NCBI RefSeq assembly: GCF_003286645.3
Contig: NZ_CP127382.2
Location: forward strand, 248,001-312,000
DNA length: 64,000 nucleotides
DNA from: Aerococcus tenax
GTDB lineage: Bacteria > Bacillota > Bacilli > Lactobacillales > Aerococcaceae
Direction: 5' to 3'
Shown here piece by piece: positions 17,103 through 27,686 of the stretch. Position 1 is the stretch's first letter; each line of letters begins with the position of its first letter. The translations under genes were made by a program, and so were the position numbers. Below the pieces are notes generated by a model. It had not been told where the DNA came from. It ran no database searches and saw only the letters and a program-made list of their open reading frames with translations.

Positions 17103-19475
17103 ATGGCCAACATTTTAAGAAAAATGTTTGATAACGATAAAAGAGAATTAAAACGTTTTAATAAACAAGCAAAAAAAGTGGAAGCACTTGCTGATAAATA
17201 CAGTGAGTATTCCGATGAACAATTACGGGCAAAAACCACCTCTTTCCGTGAGCGCCTCGCTTATGGGGAGAGCCTAGAAGATATCTTAGTCGAAGCCTTT
17301 GCCACTGTCCGGGAAGCCGCTAAACGGGTTTTAGGTTTATATCCCTACCATGTCCAAATCGTGGGGGGCTTAGCCCTGCATTATGGGAATATTGCTGAGA
17401 TGAAGACTGGGGAAGGTAAGACCTTGACGGAGACCATGCCAGTTTACCTCAATGCCTTAGAAGGTAAAGGGGTTCATGTGGTAACAGTTAACGACTACCT
17501 GGCCCGCCGTGACTCGGTGGATATGGGAGAAGTTTATCGCTTCCTAGGCCTGACAGTGGGTTTAAATACCAATGACTTAACCGCCGAAGAAAAACGGGCT
17601 GCCTACCACTGTGATGTGACTTATTCCACCAACAACGAATTAGGTTTTGACTACTTACGTGATAATATGGTGGTTTATAAAGAACAAATGGTCCAACGTC
17701 CCTTGCATTATGCCATTGTCGACGAGGTGGACTCCATCTTGATCGATGAAGCCCGGACGCCTTTGATCATTTCTGGACAAGCTGAACAATCCACAGCCCT
17801 TTACCAACGGGCCGATTATTTCGTGAAGTCCTTGAAAGAGGAAGAAGACTATGTCATTGATATTGAGTCAAAAACCATTAGCCTGACTGAACAAGGGGTC
17901 GACAAGGCTGAGGCGGTTTTCCACTTAGATAATCTTTATGATGTGGAAAATGGTCCCCTGATCCACCACATTGATACAGCCTTACGGGCTAACTACATCA
18001 TGATCCGTGATATTGACTACGTGGTTCAAGAAGATGAAGTAAAGATTGTGGACGGATTTACTGGTCGGATTATGGAAGGACGGCGCTATTCAGATGGCCT
18101 CCACCAAGGGATTGAAGCCAAGGAAAATGTGCCGATTCAAAATGAATCTAAAACCATGGCCACCATTACCTTCCAAAATTACTTCCGTATGTATGACAAA
18201 TTAGCCGGGATGACCGGGACAGCCAAAACGGAAGAGCAAGAATTTCGTGAAATCTATGATATGGATGTTATCCAGATTCCTACCAACCGCCCAGTCCAAC
18301 GTGAAGACGCTTTGGATAAGATTTATCCTAACTTGATGACCAAGTTCCGTGCAGTTGCAGATGAAATTGAAGCCCGCCACAAAAAAGGTCAACCGGTATT
18401 GGTAGGGACAGTTGCGGTGGAAACTTCAGAATTACTGTCACGGATGCTCAGTGAGCGAAACATTCCCCACAATGTCCTAAACGCTAAAAACCATGCCCGC
18501 GAAGCTGAGATCATTGCGCAAGCAGGGCAAGAAGGCGCCGTAACCATCGCTACCAACATGGCGGGACGTGGGACCGACATTAAATTAGGACCTGGCGTTA
18601 AAGAGCTGGGCGGTTTGGCAGTTATTGGGACGGAACGTCATGAATCACGCCGGATCGATGACCAATTACGGGGCCGCTCTGGCCGGCAAGGAGACCCAGG
18701 TTTCTCTCGTTTCTACTTGTCCTTAGAAGACGACTTGATGCGTCGCTTTGGTTCAGACCGGGTGAAAGCAATCTGGGAAAACCTTCAATTAGAGGATGAT
18801 GATGTCTCAATTGAAAATCCCATGCTGACTCGCCAAGTGGAATCTGCTCAAAAACGGGTAGAAGGTAATAACTACGATACCCGTAAGAGTGTCTTAGAAT
18901 ACGACGAAGTCATGCGTGAACAACGGGAAATCATCTATAGCCAACGACAACAAGTTATTGATGAGAAAGAATCGCTTGATAAAATCATGTGGGCAATGAT
19001 TGAACGTACCGTTGAGCGTATGGTAGAACAGTACACTGCTGGAACGGAAAAAGAGTGGAACTTAGAAGCCCTCTATGACCAAGTCTCTACCGAAATTCTA
19101 CGCTCAGATGCTATTCAACTTAGTGATTTAGAAGGTAAGTCGCAAGACGAACTCAAGCAATTCATTACCGATAAAGCCCGCCAACGCTTCCAAGAAAAGT
19201 TAGAGAATATTGCTAACCCTGACCTGATCTTGGAATTTGAAAAGGTAGTTATTCTGCGGGCAGTTGACACCCGTTGGACCGACCATATTGATGCCATGGA
19301 TCAATTACGTCAAGGGGTAGGGCTAAGAGCCTATGCGCAAAATAACCCGCTTGTCGAGTATCAAACGGAAGGTTATGAACGTTTCAATGATATGATTTCT
19401 GGCATTGAATATGATGCCAGCCGGATCTTTATGAATTCTGAAATCCGTCAAAACCTACAAAGACAACAAGTTTAA
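17103..19475 (+). CDS. secA: Protein translocase ATPase SecA
   Basis: Motor of the Sec pathway. 790 residues: DEAD ATPase with Walker [11 protein letters not shown] (about residues 100-109), [17 protein letters not shown] (about 205-221), preprotein cross-linking domain, second RecA fold with [12 protein letters not shown] and [13 protein letters not shown], and the helical scaffold. It ends [10 protein letters not shown], so the zinc-binding SEC-C tail found in many SecA proteins is absent. RBS AAGGAG precedes the ATG. The stop codon abuts the nested repeat at 19474. Confidence 0.96.
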   Translation: MANILRKMFDNDKRELKRFNKQAKKVEALADKYSEYSDEQLRAKTTSFRERLAYGESLEDILVEAFATVREAAKRVLGLYPYHVQIVGGLALHYGNIAEMKTGEGKTLTETMPVYLNALEGKGVHVVTVNDYLARRDSVDMGEVYRFLGLTVGLNTNDLTAEEKRAAYHCDVTYSTNNELGFDYLRDNMVVYKEQMVQRPLHYAIVDEVDSILIDEARTPLIISGQAEQSTALYQRADYFVKSLKEEEDYVIDIESKTISLTEQGVDKAEAVFHLDNLYDVENGPLIHHIDTALRANYIMIRDIDYVVQEDEVKIVDGFTGRIMEGRRYSDGLHQGIEAKENVPIQNESKTMATITFQNYFRMYDKLAGMTGTAKTEEQEFREIYDMDVIQIPTNRPVQREDALDKIYPNLMTKFRAVADEIEARHKKGQPVLVGTVAVETSELLSRMLSERNIPHNVLNAKNHAREAEIIAQAGQEGAVTIATNMAGRGTDIKLGPGVKELGGLAVIGTERHESRRIDDQLRGRSGRQGDPGFSRFYLSLEDDLMRRFGSDRVKAIWENLQLEDDDVSIENPMLTRQVESAQKRVEGNNYDTRKSVLEYDEVMREQREIIYSQRQQVIDEKESLDKIMWAMIERTVERMVEQYTAGTEKEWNLEALYDQVSTEILRSDAIQLSDLEGKSQDELKQFITDKARQRFQEKLENIANPDLILEFEKVVILRAVDTRWTDHIDAMDQLRQGVGLRAYAQNNPLVEYQTEGYERFNDMISGIEYDASRIFMNSEIRQNLQRQQV

Positions 19476-19730
19476 GGAAGGATGTGAGGAAGGACCAGGG
19501 AGGGAGATTCCTTGGAAGAAAAGGTGATAAGATCAGCTATAAGGATGTGAGAACGCCATCAAAGACTTGAATCACTGGAAGAAAATGCCATAAGCACAGC
19601 AAGTCTGTGCGCTGGCATTTTTCTGAAGTGACTTCAAGGCTAGCGTTCGAACTCAACTTGCTGATCGTACAACTTTTCTGAAAGGACATCCCCTCACCCT
19701 TCCGAACTCAACTAAAGAGTGTGACAGGCG
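19474..19730 (+). repeat. Nested palindromic repeat, element A inside the tip of element B
   Basis: Begins at the secA stop codon. Outer hairpin B: left arm 19480-19537 (GGATGTGAGGAAGGACC to GATCAGC), right arm 19659-19713 (TGCTGATCGTAC to CCGAACTCAACT). Inside B's apex lies element A (about 19539-19657), starting ATAAGGATGTGAGAACGCC, with its own hairpin around AAGCACAGC / GTGCGCTGG and ending GTTCGAACTCAAC. AGAGTGTGACA follows at 19717-19727. These are the same modules as at 7468-7720 but nested the other way. No gene is seen between 19476 and 19885. Confidence 0.8.
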
Positions 19731-19801
19731 CCTTAGCAGGCAAGACCTTTAGCGAAATGGAGCTCGTCTCGCACTTGGAATACGTTTAACGATTAAGAAA
19801 G

Positions 19802-19840
19802 AAGGACTGGGCTCGTGAGGCTTACAGTCCTTGTTTTCTT
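19802..19840 (+). terminator. Terminator upstream of prfB
   Basis: AAGGACTG (19802-19809) / CAGTCCTT (19825-19832), then GTTTTCTT. Confidence 0.75.
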
Positions 19841-19885
19841 ATTACTCAATTTAAAATTAAGGATTTTTTATAAAGGAGCAGTTCG

Positions 19886-20996
19886 ATGGAAATTAGTGAA
19901 TTACGTCATCTATTAGCAGAAAACCAAGAACAATTAACCAGTTTCGGGAGGTCTCTTTGACTTAGAGGAGTTAGAAGCCCAACTGGCTGAATACCAAGAC
20001 CGCATGTTGGCCCCTGATTTCTGGGATGACCCGAATCAGGCCCAGGAAGTAATCAATGAAAATAATCAAGTCAAGGCTGTCTATGAAACCTACCATAAGT
20101 TATTGTCAACTTATGAAGATCTTCAGGCTTATGATGACTTACTTTCAGAAGAAGAGGCTGACCAAGAGCTCTACCAGGATTTTGAAGATCAAGTGCTCGC
20201 CTTCCAGGAAGAGATGGAGGATTATGAGCGCCATATGCTACTCAATGGCCCTCACGATAAGGCGGCGGCTATTTTAGATATTCATCCTGGGGCAGGAGGA
20301 ACCGAGTCTCAAGACTGGGCCAGCATGCTGCTTAGGATGTACCAACGCTGGGCAGATAGCCATGATTTTACTTTTACCCTCTTTAACTATCAGGCGGGCG
20401 ATGAAGCGGGGATCAAGTCGGCTACCTTTGAAATTAAAGGCAATAATGCTTATGGCTTATTAAAATCGGAGCACGGTATCCATCGTCTGGTCCGCATTTC
20501 TCCCTTTGACTCCAACAAGCGCCGGCATACTTCCTTTGCTTCCGTAGAAGTCATGCCTGAAATTGATCAGAATACAGAAATAGAAATCAATGATGATGAC
20601 TTGCGGATCGATGTTTTTCGTGCTTCTGGTGCTGGGGGTCAGCATATTAATAAAACCTCATCAGCCGTTCGCATTACCCATATTCCAACTGGAATTGTCG
20701 TTTCCTCACAAAGTCAACGCTCACAATTACAAAACCGGGAAACCGCTATGAAAACGCTGCAAGCCAAACTCGCCCGTTTATTAGAAGAAAAGAACGCCCA
20801 GGAACTTGATGAAATTCGGGGCGAAAAGTCTGAGATCGCCTGGGGGTCTCAAATTCGTTCTTATGTTTTCCACCCCTATCAAATGGTCAAAGACCATCGC
20901 ACCAATTACGAAGAAGGCGACACCAGTAAGGTGATGGATGGCGATATCGATGGCTTTATCGATGCCTATCTTAAAGAGACTATCAATCAGGATTAA
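19886..20996 (+). CDS. prfB: Peptide chain release factor 2, programmed +1 frameshift
   Basis: Reads UGA and UAA stop codons. Translation starts at ATG 19886 (RBS AAAGGAG, 19872-19878), runs 24 codons to an in-frame TGA at 19958-19960, and must shift +1 on CTTTGAC. The site GGGAGGTCTCTTTGAC has the internal Shine-Dalgarno-like GGGAGG before CTT-TGA, as in the classic autoregulatory prfB frameshift. The shifted frame continues from GAC at 19959 to 20996; total about 369 residues. The anticodon-like SPF is in VRISPFDSN and the catalytic GGQ in SGAGGQHINKT. Confidence 0.96.
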
Positions 20997-21080
20997 TAAG
21001 AAAATGTTATAGAGTTCTTTTTCAGATATTTTTTTGCTACAATAAGAACTGATGATTGATAACAAGGGGGAGGCTTATTC

Positions 21081-21824
21081 ATGAAGAAAGTTCTAGTCGT
21101 GGATGACGAAGAATCAATTCGGAAGTTGTTAGAATATAACCTATCTAAAGAAGGCTATGAGGTCACTTCATCGGCTGATGGTAAGGCAGCCTATGATCTT
21201 GCAGGTGAGAAAAACTTTGATTTTATTATATTAGATTTGATGCTTCCTTCCATGGATGGAATGGATGTATGTAAGCAATTGCGTCAAGATAAGGTAAATA
21301 CACCGATCTTGATGCTAACTGCCAAGGATGATGAATTAGAAAAAATTATTGGCCTTGAACTGGGAGCGGACGATTATATGACAAAACCCTTTAGTCCGCG
21401 AGAAGTAGTCGCGCGAATGAAGGCCATCTTACGTCGGTCACGTGATTATGGCAAAGTGGCTAGTGACCAAGAAGACAAGAAGGAAGCTGACCAAGACCCA
21501 GCCGGGGAAGAGGAATCAGTGATCCAAGTAGGCGATATCACTATTAATAAGAGTGACTTTTCTGTTACTGCCCATGGGCAAGCGGTAGATATGACAAAGA
21601 AAGAATTTGAACTCTTAACTTATTTAGCTGAACGGGTCGACCGGATTGTTTCTCGGGAAATTCTCTTATCCAAGATTTGGGATTTTGATTACTCGGTAGG
21701 TTCCCGCTTAGTGGATGTGCATATCAGTCACTTACGGGAAAAGATTGAAAAGGACCCTAAAAATCCTGAATATATCATTACGGTTAGAGGCTTTGGCTAT
21801 AAATTTGAGGTGCCCAAAGCATGA
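21081..21824 (+). CDS. phoP: Phosphate response regulator PhoP (OmpR family)
   Basis: DNA-binding response regulator. 247 residues: receiver domain with acidic pocket DDEE (8-11), phosphoacceptor Asp52 in IILDLMLPS and Lys in MTKPF; linker of about 30 charged residues (about 135-160); winged-helix effector ending TVRGFGYKFE. Overlaps phoR by 4 bp. Identity as PhoP rather than WalR rests on the adjacent pstSCAB and PHO box. RBS AAGGGGGAGG precedes the ATG. Confidence 0.85.
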   Translation: MKKVLVVDDEESIRKLLEYNLSKEGYEVTSSADGKAAYDLAGEKNFDFIILDLMLPSMDGMDVCKQLRQDKVNTPILMLTAKDDELEKIIGLELGADDYMTKPFSPREVVARMKAILRRSRDYGKVASDQEDKKEADQDPAGEEESVIQVGDITINKSDFSVTAHGQAVDMTKKEFELLTYLAERVDRIVSREILLSKIWDFDYSVGSRLVDVHISHLREKIEKDPKNPEYIITVRGFGYKFEVPKA

Positions 21825-23665
21825 AGCGTTTAACTTTAATCATAACAACAGTGTTTTCACTGTTGTTTATTTTATATAGTTTTCTTTTTGCTTATAATGC
21901 TAACGAAGTTGTTCAAGTCACTGTCCAGCAGGAAACCCAAGAATCCATGCGCGATACAGTCCATTCGGTTGAACGCATCACTAAGAACTTGACCGCAGAA
22001 GATGTGGTGAACAATAGTTCCGCTTGGTTTGATGCCCAGCAGGAAATTATGAATACCCTTAACCCTATGGAACGGGTGTCTATTTATGACGCTAACCATA
22101 AGGAAGTTCTCTCCTTTGGTAATAAACTCTTAGCCAATATTCCCTTTACCGAAGCGGGGAAGCAGGCCTTAGATAAGAATTTATCCTTTACCGAGTTTGA
22201 AAATGAAGAAGATATGACCACCTATGAATACACTGGCTTGATCAAGAATAAGAACCACCAGCCCATCGCTTCAATCCGAGTTCTGCGGAATGTTAACGAT
22301 ATAACAGAGGCGCAAAACCGCTTATTGATCGTGTCTGTCGGTGGGTCGGTGGTCATGGTTTTAATCCTTTTAGCGATTCTGTCCTATTACTTTAAAAAGA
22401 TTGCCCAACCCATTTATTCTATTTCAGATGTGGTTGGTCGGCTGTCTAAAAGTGACTACTCGATTCGTTACAACCAGCTGGGAGTGGCGGAAATTGACGA
22501 ATTGGGAGACGATATCAATGACTTAGCCAGCAATTTGTCCCGGCAAGATATCCAAATTTCTATGCAGGAGGAACGTTTACAACTCCTGATGGACTATCTG
22601 GTGGTGGGTGTTTTAATGATTGATAAAAAGCACCGCATTAAAGTGGCTAATAAGGCAGCCTATAGTATTTTTGATTTAGATGATAATGTGATTAATCATA
22701 AATATGAAGAAGTGCTGACAGGTTATCGCCTCTTACAAATGATAGAAACTTGCTACTCCACCAAAGAGAATGTTAACGATGAAGTTTACCTCTATTATCC
22801 TAAGGAATTGATTTTGGATGTTAATATTCTCTATGTTCCTAAGAAGGCCAATGTCTCTGGAATCAGTGAGCAGGTAGTGGTATTAGCCTATGATATTACT
22901 GAAATTCGCCGTTTAGAAAAAGTGCGCTCTGATTTCATTGCCAATGCTTCCCACGAATTAAAGACACCTGTCACCGCCTTAAAGGGCTTTACGGAAACCT
23001 TACTCGATGGGGCCTTAGAAGATGAGGATACCGCTCGAGAATTTGTCGAGATTATGAACCGGGAAGCTAACCGACTGGGTTTTCTCATTAATGATATTTT
23101 AGATTTGGCTAAGATTGAGCAAGACCAACTCGGTCACCGGAGTGAAACAGTGCAACTGAACCGTGTGATTGCTGAAGTCGTTCATTCTTTAGAAATTCCT
23201 GCCAGCGAAAACCGGGTGAAAGCCCACTATGACAATGATCTTGAAGCAGGCATTCGTTTTACTACCGAAGAAATGCGCTTAAAGCAGATTTTGACCAATT
23301 TAATCAACAATGCGATCAAATACAACTAGGCAGAGGGAGGTCAAGTTTGGATTAGTTCTACAGTGACTGAGGATGATAAATATGTTGTTATTGCTATAAG
23401 AGATAATGGTCTTGGAATTCCTGACGAAGATATCCCCCGGATTTTTGAACGTTTCTATCGGGTAGATAAGACCCGGTCAACTGCTTCTGGTGGGACTGGT
23501 CTTGGCCTGTCTATTGTCCGAAATTTAGTCGCATCAATGAGTGGAAAGATTGATGTGGTCAGCGAACTCAATGAGGGATCGACGTTTACCGTCTATTTGC
23601 CTAAAAACGATAAAAATTTACTAGAAACAGAAGCAGACACCTCCCTGTCTGCTGATAGCGAATAG
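21821..23665 (+). pseudogene. phoR: Phosphate sensor kinase PhoR, interrupted by in-frame TAG
   Basis: Membrane histidine kinase partner of PhoP. Visible in order: membrane segment (about 4-24), extracytoplasmic sensor (about 25-165), second membrane segment (about 168-190), HAMP, PAS (about 250-360), the H-box with the phosphoacceptor in NASHELKTPVT, and the N-box NLINNAIKY. Then TAG at 23327-23329 stops translation. The same frame continues without another stop for 111 codons with DNGLGIPDEDIPRIF and GGTGLGLSIV (G1 and G2 boxes) to 23665. The 502-residue product would lack most of its ATP-binding site. A GTG at 23363 could restart the tail. It may be a recent nonsense change, suppressed, or a base error. 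Confidence 0.85.
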
Positions 23666-23825
23666 AAATTAAGTTTTTTAAGGACCGGATTTCAATAGCA
23701 AAGAAATACCGATAAATAATATTTTAATAAAGAACAAACTAAAACAGTCAATGACCTTTAAGTGAAAGGAATTGGCTGCTTTTGTCTTTTTGATTATTTA
23801 AAATATAATTTATAAAAAGGAAAAA

Positions 23826-23909
23826 TTTACACAAAATTTACATAAATTTTACAAAAATCGGCAAAAAAGGCTAAACCCTAACATTATTTTTACATTAGGG
23901 GGCTATAAT
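23826..23909 (+). promoter_or_regulatory. PHO box and pstS promoter
   Basis: TTTACA repeats start at 23826, 23837 and 23848, exactly 11 bp apart, with a fourth at 23889; TATAAT lies at 23904-23909 with no good -35. This is the Firmicute PhoP-box layout for an activated promoter. No gene lies between 23666 and 23978, and 23685-23820 shows nothing else I can name. Confidence 0.82.
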
Positions 23910-23978
23910 GAATATAGTAAGAAAAAAGCGGTCATCCATGATGGCTATATTTTATCAATCAGAAGGAGAGATTGTTTA

Positions 23979-24866
23979 ATGGCATTGAAATTCAAACCAC
24001 TAGGTAAGTTAGTTATGGCTTTAGGTGTAACAGCAACTTTAGCTGCTTGTGGTAACGGCGGTTCTGAAGGCTCAAATACTGCAGATGGTGGTAGTGAATC
24101 AGCTGGTGATTTCTCAGGTACTATTAACGTAACCACTCGTGAAGAAGGTTCCGGTACCCGTGATGCTTTCCAAGAAATCATCGATTTTGAAGAACCAGAC
24201 GCATCTGCTTTAGTTCAAAACGGTACTGACCAAGTGCTTTCCTATGTAGCTGGAGATACATACTCCATTGGATACATCTCCCTTGGTTCTATGAACGATA
24301 CCGTGAAAGCCTTGAGGATTGACGGTGTCGAAGCAACTGAAGAAAATGTTGCCAATGACAGCTACAAGATTGCTCGTCCTTTCAATATTGTTTACCCTGG
24401 TGAATTAGAAGGCGCTGCCAAAGACTTCCATGACTTTATCTTCTCTAAAGAAGGGCAAGACATTGTCTTAGAAAATGGTTATGTTCCTGTGAAGTCTGAC
24501 GCTGAAGCATATAGCGGTGATGGTTCTGCAAGTGGTACCATTAATATCGCTGGTTCAACTTCTGTTGGTCCGGTTATGGAAAAACTAAAAGAAGCTTATG
24601 AAGAAAAGAATCCAAATGTTCAAATTAACATTACCCAAAATGGTTCTGGTGCAGGGGTTACCGGTGCTCAAGAAGGTACAGCTGATATCGGTATGGCTTC
24701 TCGTGAATTAAAAGAAGACGAAACTGGTGTAACAGCTGAAGCAATTGCTAAAGATGGTATTGCAGTAATCGTCAACAAGGAAAACCCAACAGATGATTTA
24801 TCTGTAGACCAAATTAGAGGAATTTATACAGGAGAAATTCTTGACTGGTCAGAGCTAAATCAATAA
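23979..24866 (+). CDS. pstS: Phosphate-binding lipoprotein PstS, permuted domain order
   Basis: Captures phosphate for the Pst ABC importer. 295 residues with a lipoprotein signal (lipobox TLAACGNG, Cys about 24). The segment normally C-terminal (VTTREEGSGTRDAF to ENGYVPV, about 50-172) comes first; the normally N-terminal segment (INIAGSTSVGPVMEKL to DWSELNQ, about 188-295) comes second. From memory, streptococcal PstS shows the same order. RBS AGAAGGAGAG precedes the ATG. A terminator separates it from pstC, allowing more PstS than permease. Confidence 0.9.
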   Translation: MALKFKPLGKLVMALGVTATLAACGNGGSEGSNTADGGSESAGDFSGTINVTTREEGSGTRDAFQEIIDFEEPDASALVQNGTDQVLSYVAGDTYSIGYISLGSMNDTVKALRIDGVEATEENVANDSYKIARPFNIVYPGELEGAAKDFHDFIFSKEGQDIVLENGYVPVKSDAEAYSGDGSASGTINIAGSTSVGPVMEKLKEAYEEKNPNVQINITQNGSGAGVTGAQEGTADIGMASRELKEDETGVTAEAIAKDGIAVIVNKENPTDDLSVDQIRGIYTGEILDWSELNQ

Positions 24867-24882
24867 TAGCGATTAGTAAAAA

Positions 24883-24917
24883 GAGGCTACTCCTTTAACT
24901 AGAGGTAGCCCTTTTTA
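24883..24917 (+). terminator. Terminator between pstS and pstC
   Basis: GGCTAC (24885-24890) pairs with GTAGCC (24905-24910), then CTTTTTA. A TATAAT (about 24930-24941) follows and may give pstC its own start. Confidence 0.75.
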
Positions 24918-24973
24918 TTGCTGGCCCTTTATAATATAATAGCTTAGTAGAAGAATTTTAAAGGGAGAAAAAA

Positions 24974-25846
24974 ATGCAGAAGAATACTTTAGAAGTCGTC
25001 ATGAAATGGATCTTTTTCATCTGTGCGGCTGTTTCAATTTTAGCATTATTAGCTATTTGTTATTTCATTTTTGCGGGAAGTATTCCTTTCTTGTCGGATT
25101 ATGGACTAGGAAACTTCTTATTTGGTTCTAGCTGGCGCCCGCGTCAGGGAGACTTTGGAATTGCTCCAATGATTGTTGGTTCTTTTTATGTGACTCTCTT
25201 AGCGATTGCTATTGGTGTCCCTGCAGGAATTTTTACGGCGGTCTTTATGGCCTTCTATTGTCCCAAGAAACTCCACACTTGGTTGAAACCTGCTGTTAAC
25301 TTGATGGCCGGGATCCCTTCCATTGTCTATGGGTATTTTGGTTTAGTGGTTCTGGTTCCAGCTGTTCGTAGTTTCTGCCAATCTCTAGGTATTTCAAGTA
25401 CCGGGATGAGCGTTTTTACAGCGGGGTTAGTTTTAGGCATTATGATTTTACCAACCATTATTACCACTTCTGAATCATCCCTAAGAGCGGTTCCTAAGTC
25501 CTACTATCAAGCCTCTGTTGGTCTGGGAGCGACCCATGATCGAACAGCTTATCGGATTATGTTGCCAGCGGCTCGGTCAGGGGTTCTTGCAGCGGTTATC
25601 TTAGGTATTGGTCGTGCAGTGGGAGAAACCATGGCGGTAATTATGGTTGCTGGTAACCAAGCCATTTTCCCACAAGGCCTCTTCAAAGGGGTCAGAACCA
25701 TGACCACTAACATTATGTTAGAAATGGCTTATGCTTCTGGGACTCACCGTGATGCCCTGATCGCGACAGGGGCAGTCTTATTTGTGGTTATCTTAATCAT
25801 CAATGGTGTACTAGCTATTGTAAACCGTAAAGGAGGCAACCACTAA
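24974..25846 (+). CDS. pstC: Phosphate ABC transporter permease PstC
   Basis: Inner-membrane permease of the Pst importer. 290 residues, six membrane segments, an MetI-like permease domain with the EAA-type loop (YYQASVGLGATHDRTAYRIMLPAA, shown in part) that contacts PstB. It overlaps pstA by one base (TAATG). RBS AAGGGAGAAA precedes the ATG. Confidence 0.94.
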   Translation: MQKNTLEVVMKWIFFICAAVSILALLAICYFIFAGSIPFLSDYGLGNFLFGSSWRPRQGDFGIAPMIVGSFYVTLLAIAIGVPAGIFTAVFMAFYCPKKLHTWLKPAVNLMAGIPSIVYGYFGLVVLVPAVRSFCQSLGISSTGMSVFTAGLVLGIMILPTIITTSESSLRAVPKSYYQASVGLGATHDRTAYRIMLPAARSGVLAAVILGIGRAVGETMAVIMVAGNQAIFPQGLFKGVRTMTTNIMLEMAYASGTHRDALIATGAVLFVVILIINGVLAIVNRKGGNH

Positions 25847-26667
25847 TGGCAGATAAATTACTACGTGCTTTGACTTATCTCTTTACCTTATTTACTTTTG
25901 GTTGGTTATTTTTCATTATTCTCTATGTTCTAGTAAAAGGGGTTCCTTATTTATCACCAGAACTATTTGCTTGGAATTATACCACTGAGAATGTGTCGAT
26001 GATGCCTTCTATCATCACCACCATTTACATTGTTCTAGGTTCCTTACTCATTGCAGTGCCTTTAGGAGTCTTTGCTGGTTTCTACTTGGTAGAATATGCT
26101 GGTAAAAATAATAAATGGGTGGAAGCCATTCGAATTGCTACAGATACCTTGACAGGGGTACCTTCCATTGTGTATGGTTTATTCGGTATGCTTGCCTTTG
26201 TTTTGGCAGCACAATTCCAGTATTCCGTTTTAGCCGGGATTTTAACCATGGCAATCATGGTCTTACCCTTAATTATCCGTAATACCGAAGAAGGTTTAAT
26301 GTCAGTTAACGATAGTTTACGCTTTGCCTCATATGGCTTAGGGGCAGGCAAGTTACGGACCATCTTTAGGATCGTTTTACCAGTGGCTATGCCAGGGATC
26401 TTATCAGGGGTTATCTTGGCTATTGGGCGTATCGTAGGTGAAACGGCAGCTCTTATGTATACCTTAGGGACTTCGACTAGCTTACCAAAATCACTCTTTT
26501 CATCCGGGAGAACCTTAGCCTTACATATGTACGTGCTTTCCACTGAAGGCTTACACCGTAACGAAGCGATGGCAACGGGTGTGGTATTGCTGATCTTAGT
26601 TTTAATTATTAACGGAACATCAACATGGCTATCCAATAAATTGGGAGCACAAGGAGGACAACAATAA
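25846..26667 (+). CDS. pstA: Phosphate ABC transporter permease PstA
   Basis: Second permease of the Pst heterodimer. 273 residues, six membrane segments, the EAA-type loop around [17 protein letters not shown] and the typical [10 protein letters not shown] segment. Start follows AAAGGAGG and overlaps the pstC stop. pstB begins 2 bp after its end. Confidence 0.94.
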   Translation: MADKLLRALTYLFTLFTFGWLFFIILYVLVKGVPYLSPELFAWNYTTENVSMMPSIITTIYIVLGSLLIAVPLGVFAGFYLVEYAGKNNKWVEAIRIATDTLTGVPSIVYGLFGMLAFVLAAQFQYSVLAGILTMAIMVLPLIIRNTEEGLMSVNDSLRFASYGLGAGKLRTIFRIVLPVAMPGILSGVILAIGRIVGETAALMYTLGTSTSLPKSLFSSGRTLALHMYVLSTEGLHRNEAMATGVVLLILVLIINGTSTWLSNKLGAQGGQQ

Positions 26668-26668
26668 A

Positions 26669-27472
26669 ATGGCTGAACAAACAAAAACGCCGATGAAATT
26701 AAAGATGAGTGCCCATAATATGGACCTCTGGTATGGTAATTTCCAGGCTTTGGAAGATATTGATATTGAAATTTATGAAAAACAAGTGACTGCTCTGATC
26801 GGACCTTCTGGATCAGGGAAATCCACCTTTCTTAAATCTTTAAACCGTATGAATGACCTGGTTGATGGTTGCCGGATTGACGGGACCATTGAATTAGAAG
26901 GTAAAAATATTTACGATAAAAATATCAACCTTAATCTTTTACGTAAGGAAGTAGGAATGGTTTTCCAACAACCTAACCCTTTCCCAATGAGTATTTATGA
27001 TAACGTGGCTTACGGCCCTCGTACCCACGGTATCCGTGATAAAAATGAACTTGATCAAATTGTGGAAGAATCCTTACGTGGTGCAGCTATTTGGGACGAA
27101 GTCAAGGATGACTTGTCTAAGAGTGGTTTAGCTATTTCTGGTGGGCAACAACAACGGGTATGTATTGCGCGTGCCTTAGCCGTTAAACCAGAAGTCTTAC
27201 TCATGGACGAACCCACTTCAGCCTTGGACCCAATATCCACTTTGAAGATTGAAGACTTAATTAATGATCTTAAAGAAGAATATACCATTGTCATCGTGAC
27301 CCATAACATGCAACAAGCTGCCCGGGTATCCGACTATACTGCCTTCTTCTATGCTGATCCCGAATTAGGCGGTGGCCATTCTAGAATTATCGAGTATGGC
27401 CCAACGGAACAAATCTTCAACAATCCCCAACAAGAACAAACTGCCGACTATGTGGCTGGTCGTTTTGGTTAG
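26669..27472 (+). CDS. pstB: Phosphate ABC transporter ATP-binding protein PstB
   Basis: ATPase of the Pst importer. 267 residues: Walker [10 protein letters not shown] (about 44-52), Q-loop in [12 protein letters not shown], signature [14 protein letters not shown], Walker [13 protein letters not shown], His switch in IVTHNM. The [11 protein letters not shown] segment is PstB-specific. No phoU follows, unlike many pst operons. Confidence 0.95.
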   Translation: MAEQTKTPMKLKMSAHNMDLWYGNFQALEDIDIEIYEKQVTALIGPSGSGKSTFLKSLNRMNDLVDGCRIDGTIELEGKNIYDKNINLNLLRKEVGMVFQQPNPFPMSIYDNVAYGPRTHGIRDKNELDQIVEESLRGAAIWDEVKDDLSKSGLAISGGQQQRVCIARALAVKPEVLLMDEPTSALDPISTLKIEDLINDLKEEYTIVIVTHNMQQAARVSDYTAFFYADPELGGGHSRIIEYGPTEQIFNNPQQEQTADYVAGRFG

Positions 27473-27508
27473 TGGAACTTGCCTTTTTACAATTGAAAAG
27501 AAGTTTTC

Positions 27509-27540
27509 AGGACTTGGTTAAGGCCAGGTCCTCTTTTTTT
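27509..27540 (+). terminator. pst operon terminator
   Basis: AGGACTTGG (27510-27518) pairs with CCAGGTCCT (27524-27532), followed by seven or more T. Confidence 0.9.
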
Positions 27541-27686
27541 AGAAATAGAAAATAATTGAAAAATTGTCTTATTACTTGGAGAAAAAGCTAGCTTATTAGA
27601 AGTATTAGGCGTACAATTCATAGTTATTGAGAGTGAATATATGCGCTAGCCGGAAATAATGGCTTAGCGAGTTAAGGAGGATGTTG

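Noticed and set aside
27541..27686. Possible c-di-AMP (ydaO) riboswitch before the ktr genes
   Set aside because: The leader is short and I cannot find the conserved ydaO core; nothing supports it beyond the context.
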